Of a stretch of 64,000 nt of DNA, positions 1 to 9,171 are shown one piece after another. The stretch is taken from NCBI RefSeq assembly GCF_900105985.1, contig NZ_FNUB01000002.1, positions 49,950 through 113,949 of the forward strand, read 5' to 3'. This stretch comes from Tenacibaculum sp. MAR_2010_89 (GTDB taxonomy: Bacteria; Bacteroidota; Bacteroidia; Flavobacteriales; Flavobacteriaceae). The translations under genes were made by a program, and so were the position numbers. Within the stretch, counting starts at the first letter, position 1. Every line of letters begins with the position of its first letter. The notes beneath the pieces were generated by a model. The model saw nothing but the letters and a program-made list of their open reading frames with translations, was not told the DNA's origin and ran no database searches.

Positions 1-1248
1 AACTACAATACCAGTTACAAATACTAATGCAAATAGTGTAATTCTATTTAAAGTATAATCTAACATGTAGTAACTTAACAACGTTAAGGCAAACGTAATT
101 GGAACAGATAAAAAAACAACCAAACCACCACGCCATCCCATGGCAAGCATAACTACTAATGTTACAGCTATAATAGAGCCAATAAGATGGAGTAGAAGTT
201 CTGAGACTTTGTGTGAAGCTGTTTCTCCATAATTTCTACTAATTTTCACATGCACATCATCAGGAATAAGAGTTTTTCTTAAATGAGAAACTTTATCAAT
301 AATAACTTCAGCAATTTTCATGGCATCAGCACCTTTCCGTTTTGCTACTGAAATGGTAACTGCAGGGTATTCAGATTTATAGTTGTTTTTCTTAAGGCTA
401 GCTTGTCCAAAACCTAATGAAACATAATTTTTAGGTATTTCTGGACCATCAATAATTGTAGCAATTTGTTTTAAATAAATAGGTTGATTTTGTTGTACTC
501 CAACGACTAAATTTTCAACATCTGATACAGATTCTAAAAATCTACCAGTATTTACTAAGAACTCTGTATCACCTTTAGAGAAACTTCCTGAACTTAATTG
601 AGAGTTGTTTTTTTTAATCATTTCAGAAACAGTTAAAAAATCTAGTCCACTAGAAGCAAGTTTATCTTTGTCTAAAACTACTCGTAATTGCCTGTTTCTT
701 CCTCCAATTTTATGAGTGATTGCAACATCGTTTACTTTTTTAATTTCACTATCTAATTCTTGAGCTATTTGACTTAATTGGTAGTCATCATAATTTTCAC
801 TCCATAAAGTTAACCCTAACATGGGTACGTCATCAATAGCTCTAGTTTTAACAAGCGGCATAGTAACACCTTCTGGCATTTGATCCATGTGCTTATTAAT
901 TTCGTTATAGAGTTTTACAAATGAACGTTCAATATCTTCACCAACATAAAACTGAACAATAACCATTCCTTGTTCTTTCATTGAAGTTGAATATACGTAC
1001 TCAACTCCTTTAATATTTGAAATTAGTTTTTCTAATGGTTTTATTACTCTTGATTCAATTTCTTTGGGGCTTGCTCCTGGGTATCCAACAAAAATATCTG
1101 CTATAGGCACATCTATTTGAGGTTCTTCCTCACGAGGAATTAAAAAAGAACTGTAAACTCCAATAACCATAAAAACAATCATTAGAAGTACAGTTAGCTT
1201 AGAATCTATAAAGACTTTCGCTATTTTTCCTGCTAAACCTTCTTTCAT
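1..1248 (-). CDS. RND-family efflux transporter permease (N-terminal part, cut by window edge)
   Basis: Inner-membrane permease of a tripartite proton-driven efflux pump (AcrB/HAE1-like). About 416 residues are visible, roughly the first 40 percent of the usual length of about 1000; the rest lies before position 1. The start ATG at 1248-1246 is followed by a short cytoplasmic stretch, a first membrane helix (LLMIVFMVIGVYS) and the typical porter-domain opening PGASPKEIE. A hydrophobic run near residues 350-380 marks the next membrane helices. It is the last gene of a TolC-adaptor-permease operon, 17 bases after the adaptor. Substrate cannot be told from sequence. No frameshift is seen. Confidence 0.9.
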   Translation of the reverse strand, partial: MKEGLAGKIAKVFIDSKLTVLLMIVFMVIGVYSSFLIPREEEPQIDVPIADIFVGYPGASPKEIESRVIKPLEKLISNIKGVEYVYSTSMKEQGMVIVQFYVGEDIERSFVKLYNEINKHMDQMPEGVTMPLVKTRAIDDVPMLGLTLWSENYDDYQLSQIAQELDSEIKKVNDVAITHKIGGRNRQLRVVLDKDKLASSGLDFLTVSEMIKKNNSQLSSGSFSKGDTEFLVNTGRFLESVSDVENLVVGVQQNQPIYLKQIATIIDGPEIPKNYVSLGFGQASLKKNNYKSEYPAVTISVAKRKGADAMKIAEVIIDKVSHLRKTLIPDDVHVKISRNYGETASHKVSELLLHLIGSIIAVTLVVMLAMGWRGGLVVFLSVPITFALTLLSYYMLDYTLNRITLFALVFVTGIVV

Positions 1249-1265
1249 ATTTTCGATTTTTATAA

Positions 1266-2345
1266 TTATTTAATTAAAACACTTACGCCATTATATAGTT
1301 TGCCTTCTGAAGAAACTATGTAAGACTCGTTTGCTGATAAACCAGATAAAACCTCTACGTTTTCTCCAAAAGTTCTTCCTAATCGTAACCAACGTAATAT
1401 TGCTGTTTTACTTTGACTTACTGTATAGATACCCGACAATTGACCACGAGTGATAATTGCTTTTTTAGGGATTAAAATAATGTCAGACGTTGTTGTTTTT
1501 TTAGTTATAGGGAATTGAACAGCTGTGTACATTCCAGATAAAACATTTGTGTTAGTCTTATTTAGTCTTATCTTGACTATATATTGACCTCCTGTATTTT
1601 TTGCAGAATGACTTATTTCTGTTACTTTTCCTTTAATAGTTTTATTGATTGACTTTATAAGAACATTGACCTCAATGTTTTTTTGAATTTTTGAAATTTC
1701 ATTTTCAGGAATCATTGTTATAACTTCAAATATATCGTGATTTTCTATAGATATTAAAGGTTTTCCTGGAGTTGCCATATCTCCAGGCTTTATATTCTTT
1801 GCTGTTATCACACCATTAAAGGGAGCTGTTAAATTTGTGTATTTAAATTGAGAGCTCACTTCATTTTTCATTTGATTAGCAGATTCTAAACGAGCCTTAG
1901 CCATTTTAAAACGTGCTGTCATATCATCCATTTCTTTTTGTGAGGCACTATTTTTAGTGAGTAAATTTTTGAAACGAGTATAGTCTTTTTTAGCATTGTT
2001 AAAAGCAACCTTAGCTTCAGTAACACCTGCATTTACTTGAGCATTTTTTGCTTGTAAATCAGCATTGTTTATTGAGATTAATAATTGTCCCTTTTTTACT
2101 TTGTCACCTATATTAACATGAGTTTTGTTTACAAATCCCATTATGCGTGTGCTTAAATCAGCATTGTTTACTGCTTGTATTTTACCACTTGTTGTTATAA
2201 AAAGACTATTATTGTTAGTAATAACTTTACTTACTTTTACAGCAGTTTTCGGATTGTTATTTATGTGTGTTTTTGTCTCCTTTTTACCACAACTAAAAAG
2301 TAATAAGAATATCGAAACAAGTGTGATTTTATAAATGATTTTCAT
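1266..2345 (-). CDS. RND efflux periplasmic adaptor subunit (membrane fusion lipoprotein)
   Basis: Adaptor linking the inner-membrane permease to the outer-membrane channel. 359 residues. The N-terminus is a lipoprotein signal with lipobox LLLFSC, so Cys19 should be lipidated. Barrel-sandwich (biotinyl-lipoyl-like) halves flank a helical hairpin: DLSTRIMGFVNKTHVNIGD and the later LTAPFNGVITAKNIKPGD are the classic half motifs. A coiled-coil hairpin rich in Ala/Lys/Asn lies between, near residues 95-165. It sits 8 bases after the TolC-like gene and 17 bases before the permease, so co-transcription is expected. HlyD/AcrA family membership is clear; the drug or metal specificity is not. Confidence 0.9.
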   Translation of the reverse strand: MKIIYKITLVSIFLLLFSCGKKETKTHINNNPKTAVKVSKVITNNNSLFITTSGKIQAVNNADLSTRIMGFVNKTHVNIGDKVKKGQLLISINNADLQAKNAQVNAGVTEAKVAFNNAKKDYTRFKNLLTKNSASQKEMDDMTARFKMAKARLESANQMKNEVSSQFKYTNLTAPFNGVITAKNIKPGDMATPGKPLISIENHDIFEVITMIPENEISKIQKNIEVNVLIKSINKTIKGKVTEISHSAKNTGGQYIVKIRLNKTNTNVLSGMYTAVQFPITKKTTTSDIILIPKKAIITRGQLSGIYTVSQSKTAILRWLRLGRTFGENVEVLSGLSANESYIVSSEGKLYNGVSVLIK

Positions 2346-2353
2346 TTGTGTAA

Positions 2354-3667
2354 TTATTCTTTTGTTAAAAAAATTAAATATGCTTTGGTATAGTTATATT
2401 GATATACTGTTTGATAGTACAGTAATTGTTTTTGAGCATACTGAGTTTCAGCTATTAGTAAATCTGAGGTTTTTTCTAACCCTTCTTTAAAACGGTTTTT
2501 TCGAATTCGTAATGCTTCTGAAGATTGCTTTAACGCTAGTTTTGTTAAATTTAATTGTTTTTCAGTATATGCTAGAATGCGTTTAGTTTTGTTTAGTTCT
2601 AACTCACTTTTAGCTTTATACTGATGGTATTCAAGTTTTGATTTTTCATAAGCAGCTTTACTTCCTTGAATTTTTCCATAGCGTTCAGCACCTTTAAAAA
2701 TATTCCAACTTAATTGAGCACCTATTAAATAGCCATTACTATTAGCACTAAAAATTTTATTGTCATATAATTCATAACTACCAAAAGCGTTTAATGTAGG
2801 TAGAAAACTCATTTTATTTGCAGTGTGCATTTTTTTATAAGTTTCTGAAGTTAATTGCATTGCTTTTAAATCTGAGCGGTTATCAGATAGCGTTTTATTT
2901 GATAATGTGTTAAAAGGTTTTACTTCTAAGCTATCAGCAGGTTGATAAATATTGTTTTGTGTTTCACTGACTAAAAAGGATAAGTGGTTAGAAATGTTCT
3001 CTATGGTATTATTAGCAGTATATAATTGATTTTTGACCTCCGTAACTTGTACTTCTATAGCTAAAATATCTGCACGTTGTAAATAACCTTGCTCAAGACT
3101 ATTTTCAGCCACTTGTAAGTTTGCTTTTGCCGCTTCTAATGATTTTTCTAAAACATATACATTTTTATATGACAATTGTAATTGCATGTATAATTTTTCA
3201 GCTTCAAACAATAAAAAATCTTTAGTACGTTGAATTTGTAAACTAGTTGCCACCATTTTGGTTTTTGCAGCTTTACGTTTATAAAGTCCATCAATATTTA
3301 ATATCGGTTGTTGAATTTCTATTTTTGTAGCAAAATTTTGAGTGCGTTTAGGATTGTTTAACAAAAGAGGATTGAAATCTGCTTGAATTAAAATTCCTTG
3401 ATTTAATTTGCTTCCGAATGCCATCAAAGGATTAGTCGTAATAAAACCAGTATGAGAAGCGGTTATGTTAGGTAAAAAAATAGCACTTGTTTGTTTATAG
3501 TTTGCTTGAGCTTGCAAATAATTTTGTTTACTTATTTTAAGAGAAGAATTGTTTTCTGTAACTTTATTAAGGACTTCTTTTTTAGAGATAAGTACATTAT
3601 TTTGAGCACTAATAGTATTGGAAAGAAAAAAACTAACTATTAAAAAGTTGAAAAGCTTTATTTTCAT
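2354..3667 (-). CDS. TolC-family outer-membrane efflux channel
   Basis: Outer-membrane component of the efflux pump, 437 residues from the ATG at 3667. I chose this start because MKIKLFNFLIVSFFLSN begins a signal peptide ending in SAQ; a longer reading from a TTG at 3691 adds eight residues that would sit inside a TAAATTTG minus-7 element (3689-3696, reverse strand). The mature protein has the two long amphipathic helical repeats of the family (for example AAKANLQVAENSLEQGYL and LKQSSEALRIRKNRFKEGL). First gene of the three-gene efflux operon. Confidence 0.9.
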   Translation of the reverse strand: MKIKLFNFLIVSFFLSNTISAQNNVLISKKEVLNKVTENNSSLKISKQNYLQAQANYKQTSAIFLPNITASHTGFITTNPLMAFGSKLNQGILIQADFNPLLLNNPKRTQNFATKIEIQQPILNIDGLYKRKAAKTKMVATSLQIQRTKDFLLFEAEKLYMQLQLSYKNVYVLEKSLEAAKANLQVAENSLEQGYLQRADILAIEVQVTEVKNQLYTANNTIENISNHLSFLVSETQNNIYQPADSLEVKPFNTLSNKTLSDNRSDLKAMQLTSETYKKMHTANKMSFLPTLNAFGSYELYDNKIFSANSNGYLIGAQLSWNIFKGAERYGKIQGSKAAYEKSKLEYHQYKAKSELELNKTKRILAYTEKQLNLTKLALKQSSEALRIRKNRFKEGLEKTSDLLIAETQYAQKQLLYYQTVYQYNYTKAYLIFLTKE

Positions 3668-3688
3668 ATTTACACATTTTGTTGCAGG

Positions 3689-3696
3689 CAAATTTA
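3689..3696 (-). promoter_or_regulatory. Possible minus-7 element for the efflux operon
   Basis: On the reverse strand the bases read TAAATTTG, matching the Bacteroidota TAnnTTTG minus-7 consensus. Transcription would begin about 7 bases downstream, giving a leader of roughly 14 bases before the ATG at 3667. No good TTTG minus-33 box lies at the expected 17-23 base spacing, so the call is tentative. Confidence 0.4.
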
Positions 3697-3743
3697 CTTC
3701 TGAAAAAAAAGGTAATCAGTAACCAATGTTACAGTTTTAATAT

Positions 3744-3777
3744 AAAAGCATCTTTTTCATTAAAAAAAGATGCTTTT
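3744..3777. terminator. Strong hairpin upstream of the efflux operon
   Basis: A 14-bp perfect stem (AAAAGCATCTTTTT and its complement) around a 6-base loop. It lies between the metallopeptidase terminator and the efflux operon promoter. It could be a second terminator or the end of a small transcript from 3780-3905; no gene was recognised there. Confidence 0.4.
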
Positions 3778-3909
3778 ACAGGGGAGGGACTAAACGTAAT
3801 AATAGAATCCGAGGTTAAATTATAAATATCTGATTTTCCGATTATTATATTATAAATTTAGTATTTTTTATTGGTTTTTAATGTAACATTTGTTACATAA
3901 CGGATATAA

Positions 3910-3935
3910 AAAGCCATTTCATTAGAAATGGCTTT
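3910..3935 (-). terminator. Terminator of the metallopeptidase gene
   Basis: Reverse-strand hairpin with an 11-bp stem (AAAGCCATTTC / GAAATGGCTTT), 4-base loop, followed by five T residues, starting 4 bases after the stop codon at 3940. Confidence 0.75.
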
Positions 3936-3939
3936 AAGT

Positions 3940-4875
3940 CTATTTAGTTTTTTTTAGTTTAAACTTACTAAATTCTTCTTTTGAAACGTTTCCTTTTTTG
4001 ATATCTAAGATTTCATTATAATTAAGCATCATAAATTCAAAAAAATCAGCTTCTTTATTTGAAAGCCCCTCATACATTTTTTTACTCTTAGCTTTTTTGC
4101 TAGTTCTATAATAATCAGTACTATCGTACCAATAAGTACCTTGACCTATGTATCCCCAAAAACGAACAAGTAGTTTATATACTTTATCCCAGCCTAAAAA
4201 ACCTTTAGTATTAGCATAATAGCCCGTGTAATACCCTAATTTAGCAGCTGCTTGCCTTTCGGTAGAAGAACCATGAGAAACTCCGTTACCAATAGCTGCA
4301 AAGTTTTTAAAAGAGTTTGAGGCTTCTTGCCAAGAAATATTCTGACCAACATTACTAGCTAACCAGTAACCAGCAAAGAAATCTGCTCCTATTTCTTGAT
4401 TTTTCCCTGAAGCCCAGTACCAATTATTGTTATATTGTAAGATATGACCAAATTCGTGAGCAATAATAGATTTTGCTGCATAAGCATCATAGTTTAATAG
4501 CATGCTATTCCACCAAGTTTCTCCAATAAAAACACGATCTGGGTTTGAGTAAGCTAACATATTATTAGTATTTGTTCCTCTCCAATTATATACTGTTGGG
4601 TTCACACCAAAAAACCATTTTAAATTTGGTACTGCCCATTCTATGTAACTTTGGCCACTTGCCATTTTATATGTTTTGTATGCGCCATAATACCCAGTAT
4701 TAAATGGAGTAGCTGCAGCAGTTCCTAATAGGTTTTCATCTTTTAGGTGTTCTATTGAAATTAGATTTTGATTTTCAATATTAGAAGGGTTTGCGTTATC
4801 ATAATCTTGACAAGAATAAATTGCCAATATTATTGTTGCAAACGCAATTGAAGATTTAATTACGTTTTTTTTCAT
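3940..4875 (-). CDS. Lipoprotein zinc metallopeptidase, neutral metallopeptidase (YpfJ-like)
   Basis: Predicted envelope zinc protease, 311 residues. The N-terminal signal ends in a lipobox (AIYSC; Cys22). The zinc motif HEFGH is at residues 140-144, and a downstream QEIGADFFAGYW (about 160-171) offers a third Glu ligand and resembles the ExxADCxAG motif of the YpfJ/neutral zinc metallopeptidase family. The later GVSHGSSTERQAAAKLGYY also resembles the HGTxxQR motif of that family. The gene is monocistronic, ending in its own terminator. No substrate can be predicted. Family assignment rests on motif order, not on a profile search. Confidence 0.7.
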   Translation of the reverse strand: MKKNVIKSSIAFATIILAIYSCQDYDNANPSNIENQNLISIEHLKDENLLGTAAATPFNTGYYGAYKTYKMASGQSYIEWAVPNLKWFFGVNPTVYNWRGTNTNNMLAYSNPDRVFIGETWWNSMLLNYDAYAAKSIIAHEFGHILQYNNNWYWASGKNQEIGADFFAGYWLASNVGQNISWQEASNSFKNFAAIGNGVSHGSSTERQAAAKLGYYTGYYANTKGFLGWDKVYKLLVRFWGYIGQGTYWYDSTDYYRTSKKAKSKKMYEGLSNKEADFFEFMMLNYNEILDIKKGNVSKEEFSKFKLKKTK

Positions 4876-5200
4876 TACGATTAATATTTATTGTTAATAC
4901 TATCAAATAATAGAATTCATTTTATTTGTGTTTTTTCGTTGATCAATCGAACTGTTATCTTGTGTTTTTCAAATGGTTGAAATTAAGGTTGATAACATGG
5001 TAAATCTATGTAAAAAGAGAAATAAATATTTAATGAAGTTTCTTTTTTATTAGAAAAATGAAAAAAATTCTTTTTTGCAGGAGTGATTGTAAATATTATT
5101 GAATAATATTTTGTTTTAAATTGATATTCAGGGGTGTATGTCGTTTAGAGCCTAAGGGTTATTTAAATAAAGAATGATTTATAATATATAAATCAAGTGT
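4876..5200. other. Gene-free interval, 325 bases
   Basis: Very AT-rich. It contains a hairpin at 5175-5195 (9-bp stem TGATTTATA, 3-base loop) just past the stop of the Crp-family gene on the reverse strand, probably its weak terminator, and presumably the promoter of the metallopeptidase gene. No open reading frame or RNA gene was recognised. Confidence 0.5.
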
Positions 5201-5833
5201 TTAAAGTTCTAAAACTTTTATTTGATTACGCTGTAGTTCTATTTTTGATTGTTTTTCTAAAGATTTTAAAAGTCTTGATATAACAACTCTTGATGTGTGA
5301 AGATCATTAGCAATTTGTTGATGAGTTACACTTATTATATCGTTATGATTTACTAAGGCTTTGTCTCGTAAATACTTCAGTAAACGTTGATCCATGTTTA
5401 AAAAAGCAATGGTGTCAACAGCTTCTATAAATTCTTGTAATCTATTATGGTAACTTTGTAAAATATATTCTTGCCAACTTTTATATTTACTTAACCATTC
5501 TGACATTTTTTGCTTAGGAATCATTAATAAAGCAACATCAGTTTCAGAGACAGCTCTTATTTTACTTTTTGTTTGCCCCATGCAACATGATAATGTAGTT
5601 GCACAAGTGTCTCCTCTTTCTAAATAATATAAAACGAGTTCATCGCCATTTTCATCTTCTCTTAAAATTTTAATAGCTCCACTTAGTAATAAAGGGATCG
5701 AAACAATATAACTTTCAGTTTCAATAATGGTAACATCAGCTTTAAATTCCTTTAAAATGGCTACATCATTTATTTCTTCTAATAAAGCTTCTTCAAATAA
5801 ATAACCGTAATTGTTTTTTAATTCTTCTATCAA
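5201..5833 (-). CDS. Crp/Fnr-family transcriptional regulator
   Basis: 210 residues: an N-terminal cyclic-nucleotide-binding-like beta-barrel (about 15-125), a dimer helix, and a C-terminal winged helix-turn-helix (about 150-205: VTHQQIANDLHTSRVVISRLL). The barrel carries a distinctive Cys-rich patch TCATTLSCCMGQ (about 77-88), seen in a Bacteroidota subgroup of the family, where a ligand or redox role is possible but not shown. The canonical cAMP-binding residues are not evident. Divergent from the CBS-domain gene at 5994, so it may regulate that gene or itself through the 160-base shared spacer. Confidence 0.85.
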   Translation of the reverse strand: MIEELKNNYGYLFEEALLEEINDVAILKEFKADVTIIETESYIVSIPLLLSGAIKILREDENGDELVLYYLERGDTCATTLSCCMGQTKSKIRAVSETDVALLMIPKQKMSEWLSKYKSWQEYILQSYHNRLQEFIEAVDTIAFLNMDQRLLKYLRDKALVNHNDIISVTHQQIANDLHTSRVVISRLLKSLEKQSKIELQRNQIKVLEL

Positions 5834-5993
5834 AACTTGTTGGCTTTTTTGTAAAAATACTACTTTTTAAAATAAAAAGCATTTAATAAGTTACGAATAT
5901 ATAATTATTGTTTTACTGATAAAAATCAGTTTTTCTATCGAGATATTTTCTGAAATTTGATATAGAAATAGAAATAATAAAACCATATTTAAG

Positions 5994-6416
5994 ATGAAAA
6001 AAAGAACACCAGTACAAACAATAATGACTAAAAATGTTATCACACTAAATTTATCAGATGACTTAATGATGGCTGAAAAACTATTTAAAGAAAATGATAT
6101 ACGACATATCCCTGTTGTAAGTGGTAAGAGTATAGTAGGGATGTTAAGTTATACTGATTTATTGAGAATTAGCTTTGCTGATGCTATTGATGAAGATGAA
6201 AGTGATGTAGATACTGTAGTATATAATATGTTTACAATAGAACAGGTTATGGCAAAGAATTTAGTAACAGTGAGTCCTTCAAATACAATAAAGGAGGTGG
6301 CAGAAATTTTATCTAAAAAAGAGTTTCATGCATTACCAGTAATTGAAGAAGGTGAATTAAAAGGTATAGTTACTACTACAGATTTAATTTACTATTTATT
6401 AGAACAATATAACTAA
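5994..6416 (+). CDS. Twin CBS-domain protein
   Basis: 140 residues made of two CBS motifs (VQTIMTKNVITLNLSDDL near 8-25 and IEQVMAKNLVTVSPSNTI near 82-99), each ending in a PVV/PVI strand and LLxxxDLL/TTTDLIYYLL helix. Stand-alone CBS pairs usually bind adenine nucleotides and act as energy sensors; no enzymatic domain is attached. The acidic linker DAIDEDESDVD joins the halves. Divergent from the Crp-family regulator and closed by a strong terminator. Confidence 0.9.
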   Translation: MKKRTPVQTIMTKNVITLNLSDDLMMAEKLFKENDIRHIPVVSGKSIVGMLSYTDLLRISFADAIDEDESDVDTVVYNMFTIEQVMAKNLVTVSPSNTIKEVAEILSKKEFHALPVIEEGELKGIVTTTDLIYYLLEQYN

Positions 6417-6423
6417 TAAAAAA

Positions 6424-6451
6424 GGCGGTAAAAAATTAATTTTTTACCGCC
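6424..6451. terminator. Bidirectional terminator between the CBS gene and rpe
   Basis: A perfect stem starting GGCGGTAAAAAA with a short loop is flanked by at least six A on one side and six T on the other, so it can stop transcription of both convergent genes. Confidence 0.85.
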
Positions 6452-6472
6452 TTTTTTATATCAATTAAAAAT

Positions 6473-7129
6473 TTAATTAACAATTGTTTTTAAATTTTCA
6501 ATAGTTTCTATAGGAGTTTCACTTTTAAATACAAAACTACCAGCAACAAGAACATCTGCACCAACTTCAACTAATTTATTGGCATTTTGATCAGTTACCC
6601 CTCCATCAATTTCAATTAAAGTTGAAGCGTTGTTAAATTCAATAAGGTTTTTTAGTTGCTGTACCTTTTTATAGGTGTTTTCAATAAATGACTGCCCACC
6701 AAACCCAGGATTAACACTCATAATACAAACTAAATCTAAATCATGAATTATATCTTCTAAAACTGCTATAGGCGTGTGTGGGTTTAAAGCAACTCCAGCT
6801 TTCATACCAGCAGCTTTTATTGCTTGTATAGTTCTGTGTAAATGTGTACACGCTTCATAATGTACTGTTAGTATATTTGCTCCTAAATCAGCAAAAGTTT
6901 CAATATATCTATCAGGGTCTACAATCATTAAATGTACATCAACTGTTTTTTTAGCATGTTGTACTATTGATTTTAGCACAGGCATTCCAAAAGAAATATT
7001 CGGAACGAAAACTCCGTCCATAATATCTATGTGAAACCAGTCAGCTTTACTATCGTTAACCATTTCTATATCACGCTGTAAATTTCCAAAGTCAGCGGCT
7101 AAAACTGAAGGAGCAATAAGTTTTTCCAT
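6473..7129 (-). CDS. rpe: Ribulose-phosphate 3-epimerase
   Basis: Interconverts ribulose 5-phosphate and xylulose 5-phosphate in the pentose phosphate pathway; cytosolic TIM barrel. 218 residues from the ATG at 7129 (MEKLIAPSVLAADFGNL); the frame is open further upstream but that extension does not resemble the family. Family signatures present: HIDIMDGVFVPNISFG (metal-binding His/Asp), VDVHLMIVDP, MSVNPGFGGQSF and EIDGGV near the C-terminus. Length is normal. It follows the sigma factor gene but is separated from it by a terminator. Confidence 0.95.
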   Translation of the reverse strand: MEKLIAPSVLAADFGNLQRDIEMVNDSKADWFHIDIMDGVFVPNISFGMPVLKSIVQHAKKTVDVHLMIVDPDRYIETFADLGANILTVHYEACTHLHRTIQAIKAAGMKAGVALNPHTPIAVLEDIIHDLDLVCIMSVNPGFGGQSFIENTYKKVQQLKNLIEFNNASTLIEIDGGVTDQNANKLVEVGADVLVAGSFVFKSETPIETIENLKTIVN

Positions 7130-7197
7130 TAAATGTATTTGTTTGTTGTGTTGTGATGCAAATATAGTTAAAACTAATAAGGGCAATAACTAAAAAA

Positions 7198-7225
7198 GAA
7201 AACTCTTGATGATTCAAGAGTTTTC
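7198..7225 (-). terminator. Terminator of the primary sigma factor gene
   Basis: 12-bp perfect stem (GAAAACTCTTGA) with a 4-base loop, followed on the reverse strand by a T-rich tail. It lies 57 bases after the rpoD stop. Confidence 0.75.
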
Positions 7226-7281
7226 TTTTTATTAATCCAAAAACGAATAGTTATAATAACTATTTGCTATTGTATGTGTTA

Positions 7282-8145
7282 TTATCCTAAGTAAGTCATT
7301 AAGATTTTACTACGAGATGTATGCTTTAATCTTCTAATTGCTTTTTCTTTAATTTGACGAACACGCTCACGAGTTAAATCGAAAGTTTCACCAATTTCTT
7401 CTAATGTCATTGGTTGGTGTTCACCTAAACCGAAATACAATTTAACAACATCAGCTTCACGAGGAGTTAAAGTTTCTAAAGCACGGTTAATTTCAATACG
7501 TAATGATTCATGTAATAATGTTCTATCTGGGTTAGGAGATTCACCAGAATTTAATACATCATATAAATTAGAATCTTCACCTTCAATTAAAGGAGCATCC
7601 ATTGATACATGACGACCAGAATTTTTCATTGATTCTTTAACGTCATTAACTGTCATGTCTAATTTCTTAGCAATTTCTTCAGCACTTGGAGGGCGCTCAT
7701 TTTCTTGCTCTAAGAAAGCATACATTTTATTGATTTTGTTAATGGAACCAATTTTATTTAAAGGTAAACGAACAATACGAGATTGCTCAGCTAGTGCTTG
7801 TAAGATAGATTGACGAATCCACCAAACTGCATATGAGATAAATTTAAATCCTCTAGTCTCATCAAAACGCTTTGCCGCTTTAATTAAACCTAAATTCCCT
7901 TCATTAATTAAATCAGGAAGAGTTAAACCTTGATTTTGATATTGTTTAGCTACAGATACCACAAAACGTAAGTTTGCTTTTGTTAGCTTTTCTAAAGCTC
8001 TTTGATCTCCAGCTTTTATACGTTGAGCTAATTCTACTTCTTCATCAGCAGTAATTAAATCTACTTTTCCTATTTCTTGTAAATATTTATCTAATGAGGC
8101 AGTTTCTCTATTGGTAACCTGCTTTGTAATCTTAAGTTGTCTCAT
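7282..8145 (-). CDS. rpoD: RNA polymerase primary sigma factor (RpoD/SigA type)
   Basis: 287 residues, the short primary sigma factor usual in Bacteroidota, which lacks region 1.1 and recognises TTTG / TAnnTTTG promoters. Regions 1.2 to 4.2 are all visible: [15 protein letters not shown] (1.2), [17 protein letters not shown] (2.1), [18 protein letters not shown] (2.2-2.3), [12 protein letters not shown] (2.4), and the C-terminal helix-turn-helix [20 protein letters not shown] (4.2). The many promoters in this window of the expected type fit this factor. Monocistronic with its own terminator. Confidence 0.95.
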   Translation of the reverse strand: MRQLKITKQVTNRETASLDKYLQEIGKVDLITADEEVELAQRIKAGDQRALEKLTKANLRFVVSVAKQYQNQGLTLPDLINEGNLGLIKAAKRFDETRGFKFISYAVWWIRQSILQALAEQSRIVRLPLNKIGSINKINKMYAFLEQENERPPSAEEIAKKLDMTVNDVKESMKNSGRHVSMDAPLIEGEDSNLYDVLNSGESPNPDRTLLHESLRIEINRALETLTPREADVVKLYFGLGEHQPMTLEEIGETFDLTRERVRQIKEKAIRRLKHTSRSKILMTYLG

Positions 8146-8367
8146 GTAAAAAAAACTATTTTTTTATAATTATCAATCACTCTACATATACTTATACGTA
8201 GCATTATTAAAAAATGTTACAAAAGTTATTATTTTTTTTAAATTTAATTCCATAACCGTTAAAGAATTGTTAATTTTGATTGAGTTAAAAATAAGAAAGT
8301 GACTTGTTAAAAAAGAATGTGTCTTATTTTACTACAAGTCTAAACAAACAATAATCAAACTTAGCCT

Positions 8368-8940
8368 TTGAAAAGTATTGATGTTACAAAATTAAGTGAC
8401 GAAGAGCTGGTTAAAAAAATAGTAGAGAAAAATGATACTCATTTATTCGCTATTTTATATGACCGATATGCTGGCGTTGTGTATAATAAATGCTATGGTT
8501 TCTCTAAAAGTAAAGAGGAAGCACAGGATTTAACGCACGATCTTTTTATTCGTTTATTTGTAAAATTGCGTACTTTTAAAGGGAAATCTAAATTTTCTAC
8601 TTGGTTATATTCATTTACATATAATTTTTGCGTGAATTATGTTCAAAGGAACAGCGCAAAGAAAAAAGAAAAAGTTACAGTAGTAACTGACCAAATTAAA
8701 GAGGAAGATAGTGGGTTTGATGAGATTGATGATACCACATTATTTGAGTTAAAGTCAGAAAAGTTGGCTAAAGTACTCGAAATGATACCACCTTCTGAAA
8801 AAATGATTTTATTAATGAAATATCAAGATGATATGAGTATTAAAGAAATATCAGGAGTGTTAGAATTAGGCGAAAGCGCTGTTAAAATGCGTTTGAAGCG
8901 AGCTAAAGAGAAAGTCGTAAAAACGTATAATGAGTTGTAA
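8368..8940 (+). CDS. ECF-type (sigma-24 group) RNA polymerase sigma factor
   Basis: 190 residues with region 2 (FAILYDRYAGVVYNKCYGF, EAQDLTHDLFIRLF, FSTWLYSFTYNFCVNY) and region 4 helix-turn-helix (MSIKEISGVLELGESAVKMRL). The start is a TTG at 8368: an in-frame TAG lies only two codons upstream (8362-8364) and the next Met is far inside region 4, so a non-ATG start is forced. The next gene begins 5 bases after the stop. No membrane-spanning anti-sigma of the usual zinc-binding type is adjacent, so the control of this factor is not obvious. Confidence 0.9.
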   Translation: MKSIDVTKLSDEELVKKIVEKNDTHLFAILYDRYAGVVYNKCYGFSKSKEEAQDLTHDLFIRLFVKLRTFKGKSKFSTWLYSFTYNFCVNYVQRNSAKKKEKVTVVTDQIKEEDSGFDEIDDTTLFELKSEKLAKVLEMIPPSEKMILLMKYQDDMSIKEISGVLELGESAVKMRLKRAKEKVVKTYNEL

Positions 8941-8945
8941 TTATT

Positions 8946-9146
8946 ATGGATAATCCATTTAAGAAAATATTACATAACGAAGAATTGCCAGAGGTGCTTA
9001 AGGAAAAAGTACTTAATGATGTGGCAATGATTAAGCTTTCTATAGATGTAGCTGATTTATTTGTGGTAAAATACCCTAACGTTGTAGCTGACTTATTAAA
9101 CGGTGGTGGAACTCAAGAAAAAACTGATAATAAAGAAACTGAATAA
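8946..9146 (+). CDS. Small conserved-type hypothetical protein behind the ECF sigma factor
   Basis: 66 residues, no signal peptide or membrane helix. N-terminal MDNPFKKILHNEELPEVLKEKVLNDV-type helix, then VADLFVVKYPNVVADLL, and a polar, acidic tail. The 5-base spacing from the ECF gene implies co-translation, so a role in controlling the sigma factor is an attractive but untested inference. Function not recognised. Confidence 0.7.
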   Translation: MDNPFKKILHNEELPEVLKEKVLNDVAMIKLSIDVADLFVVKYPNVVADLLNGGGTQEKTDNKETE

Positions 9147-9171
9147 CTGTTATAATTAAACTAATACTACT

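Noticed and set aside
1..3667. Antibiotic-efflux resistance island
   Set aside because: Ordinary chromosomal RND operon with no mobility genes or resistance partners.
3778..3909. Small RNA between two hairpins
   Set aside because: No promoter seen on either strand; kept only as a remark.
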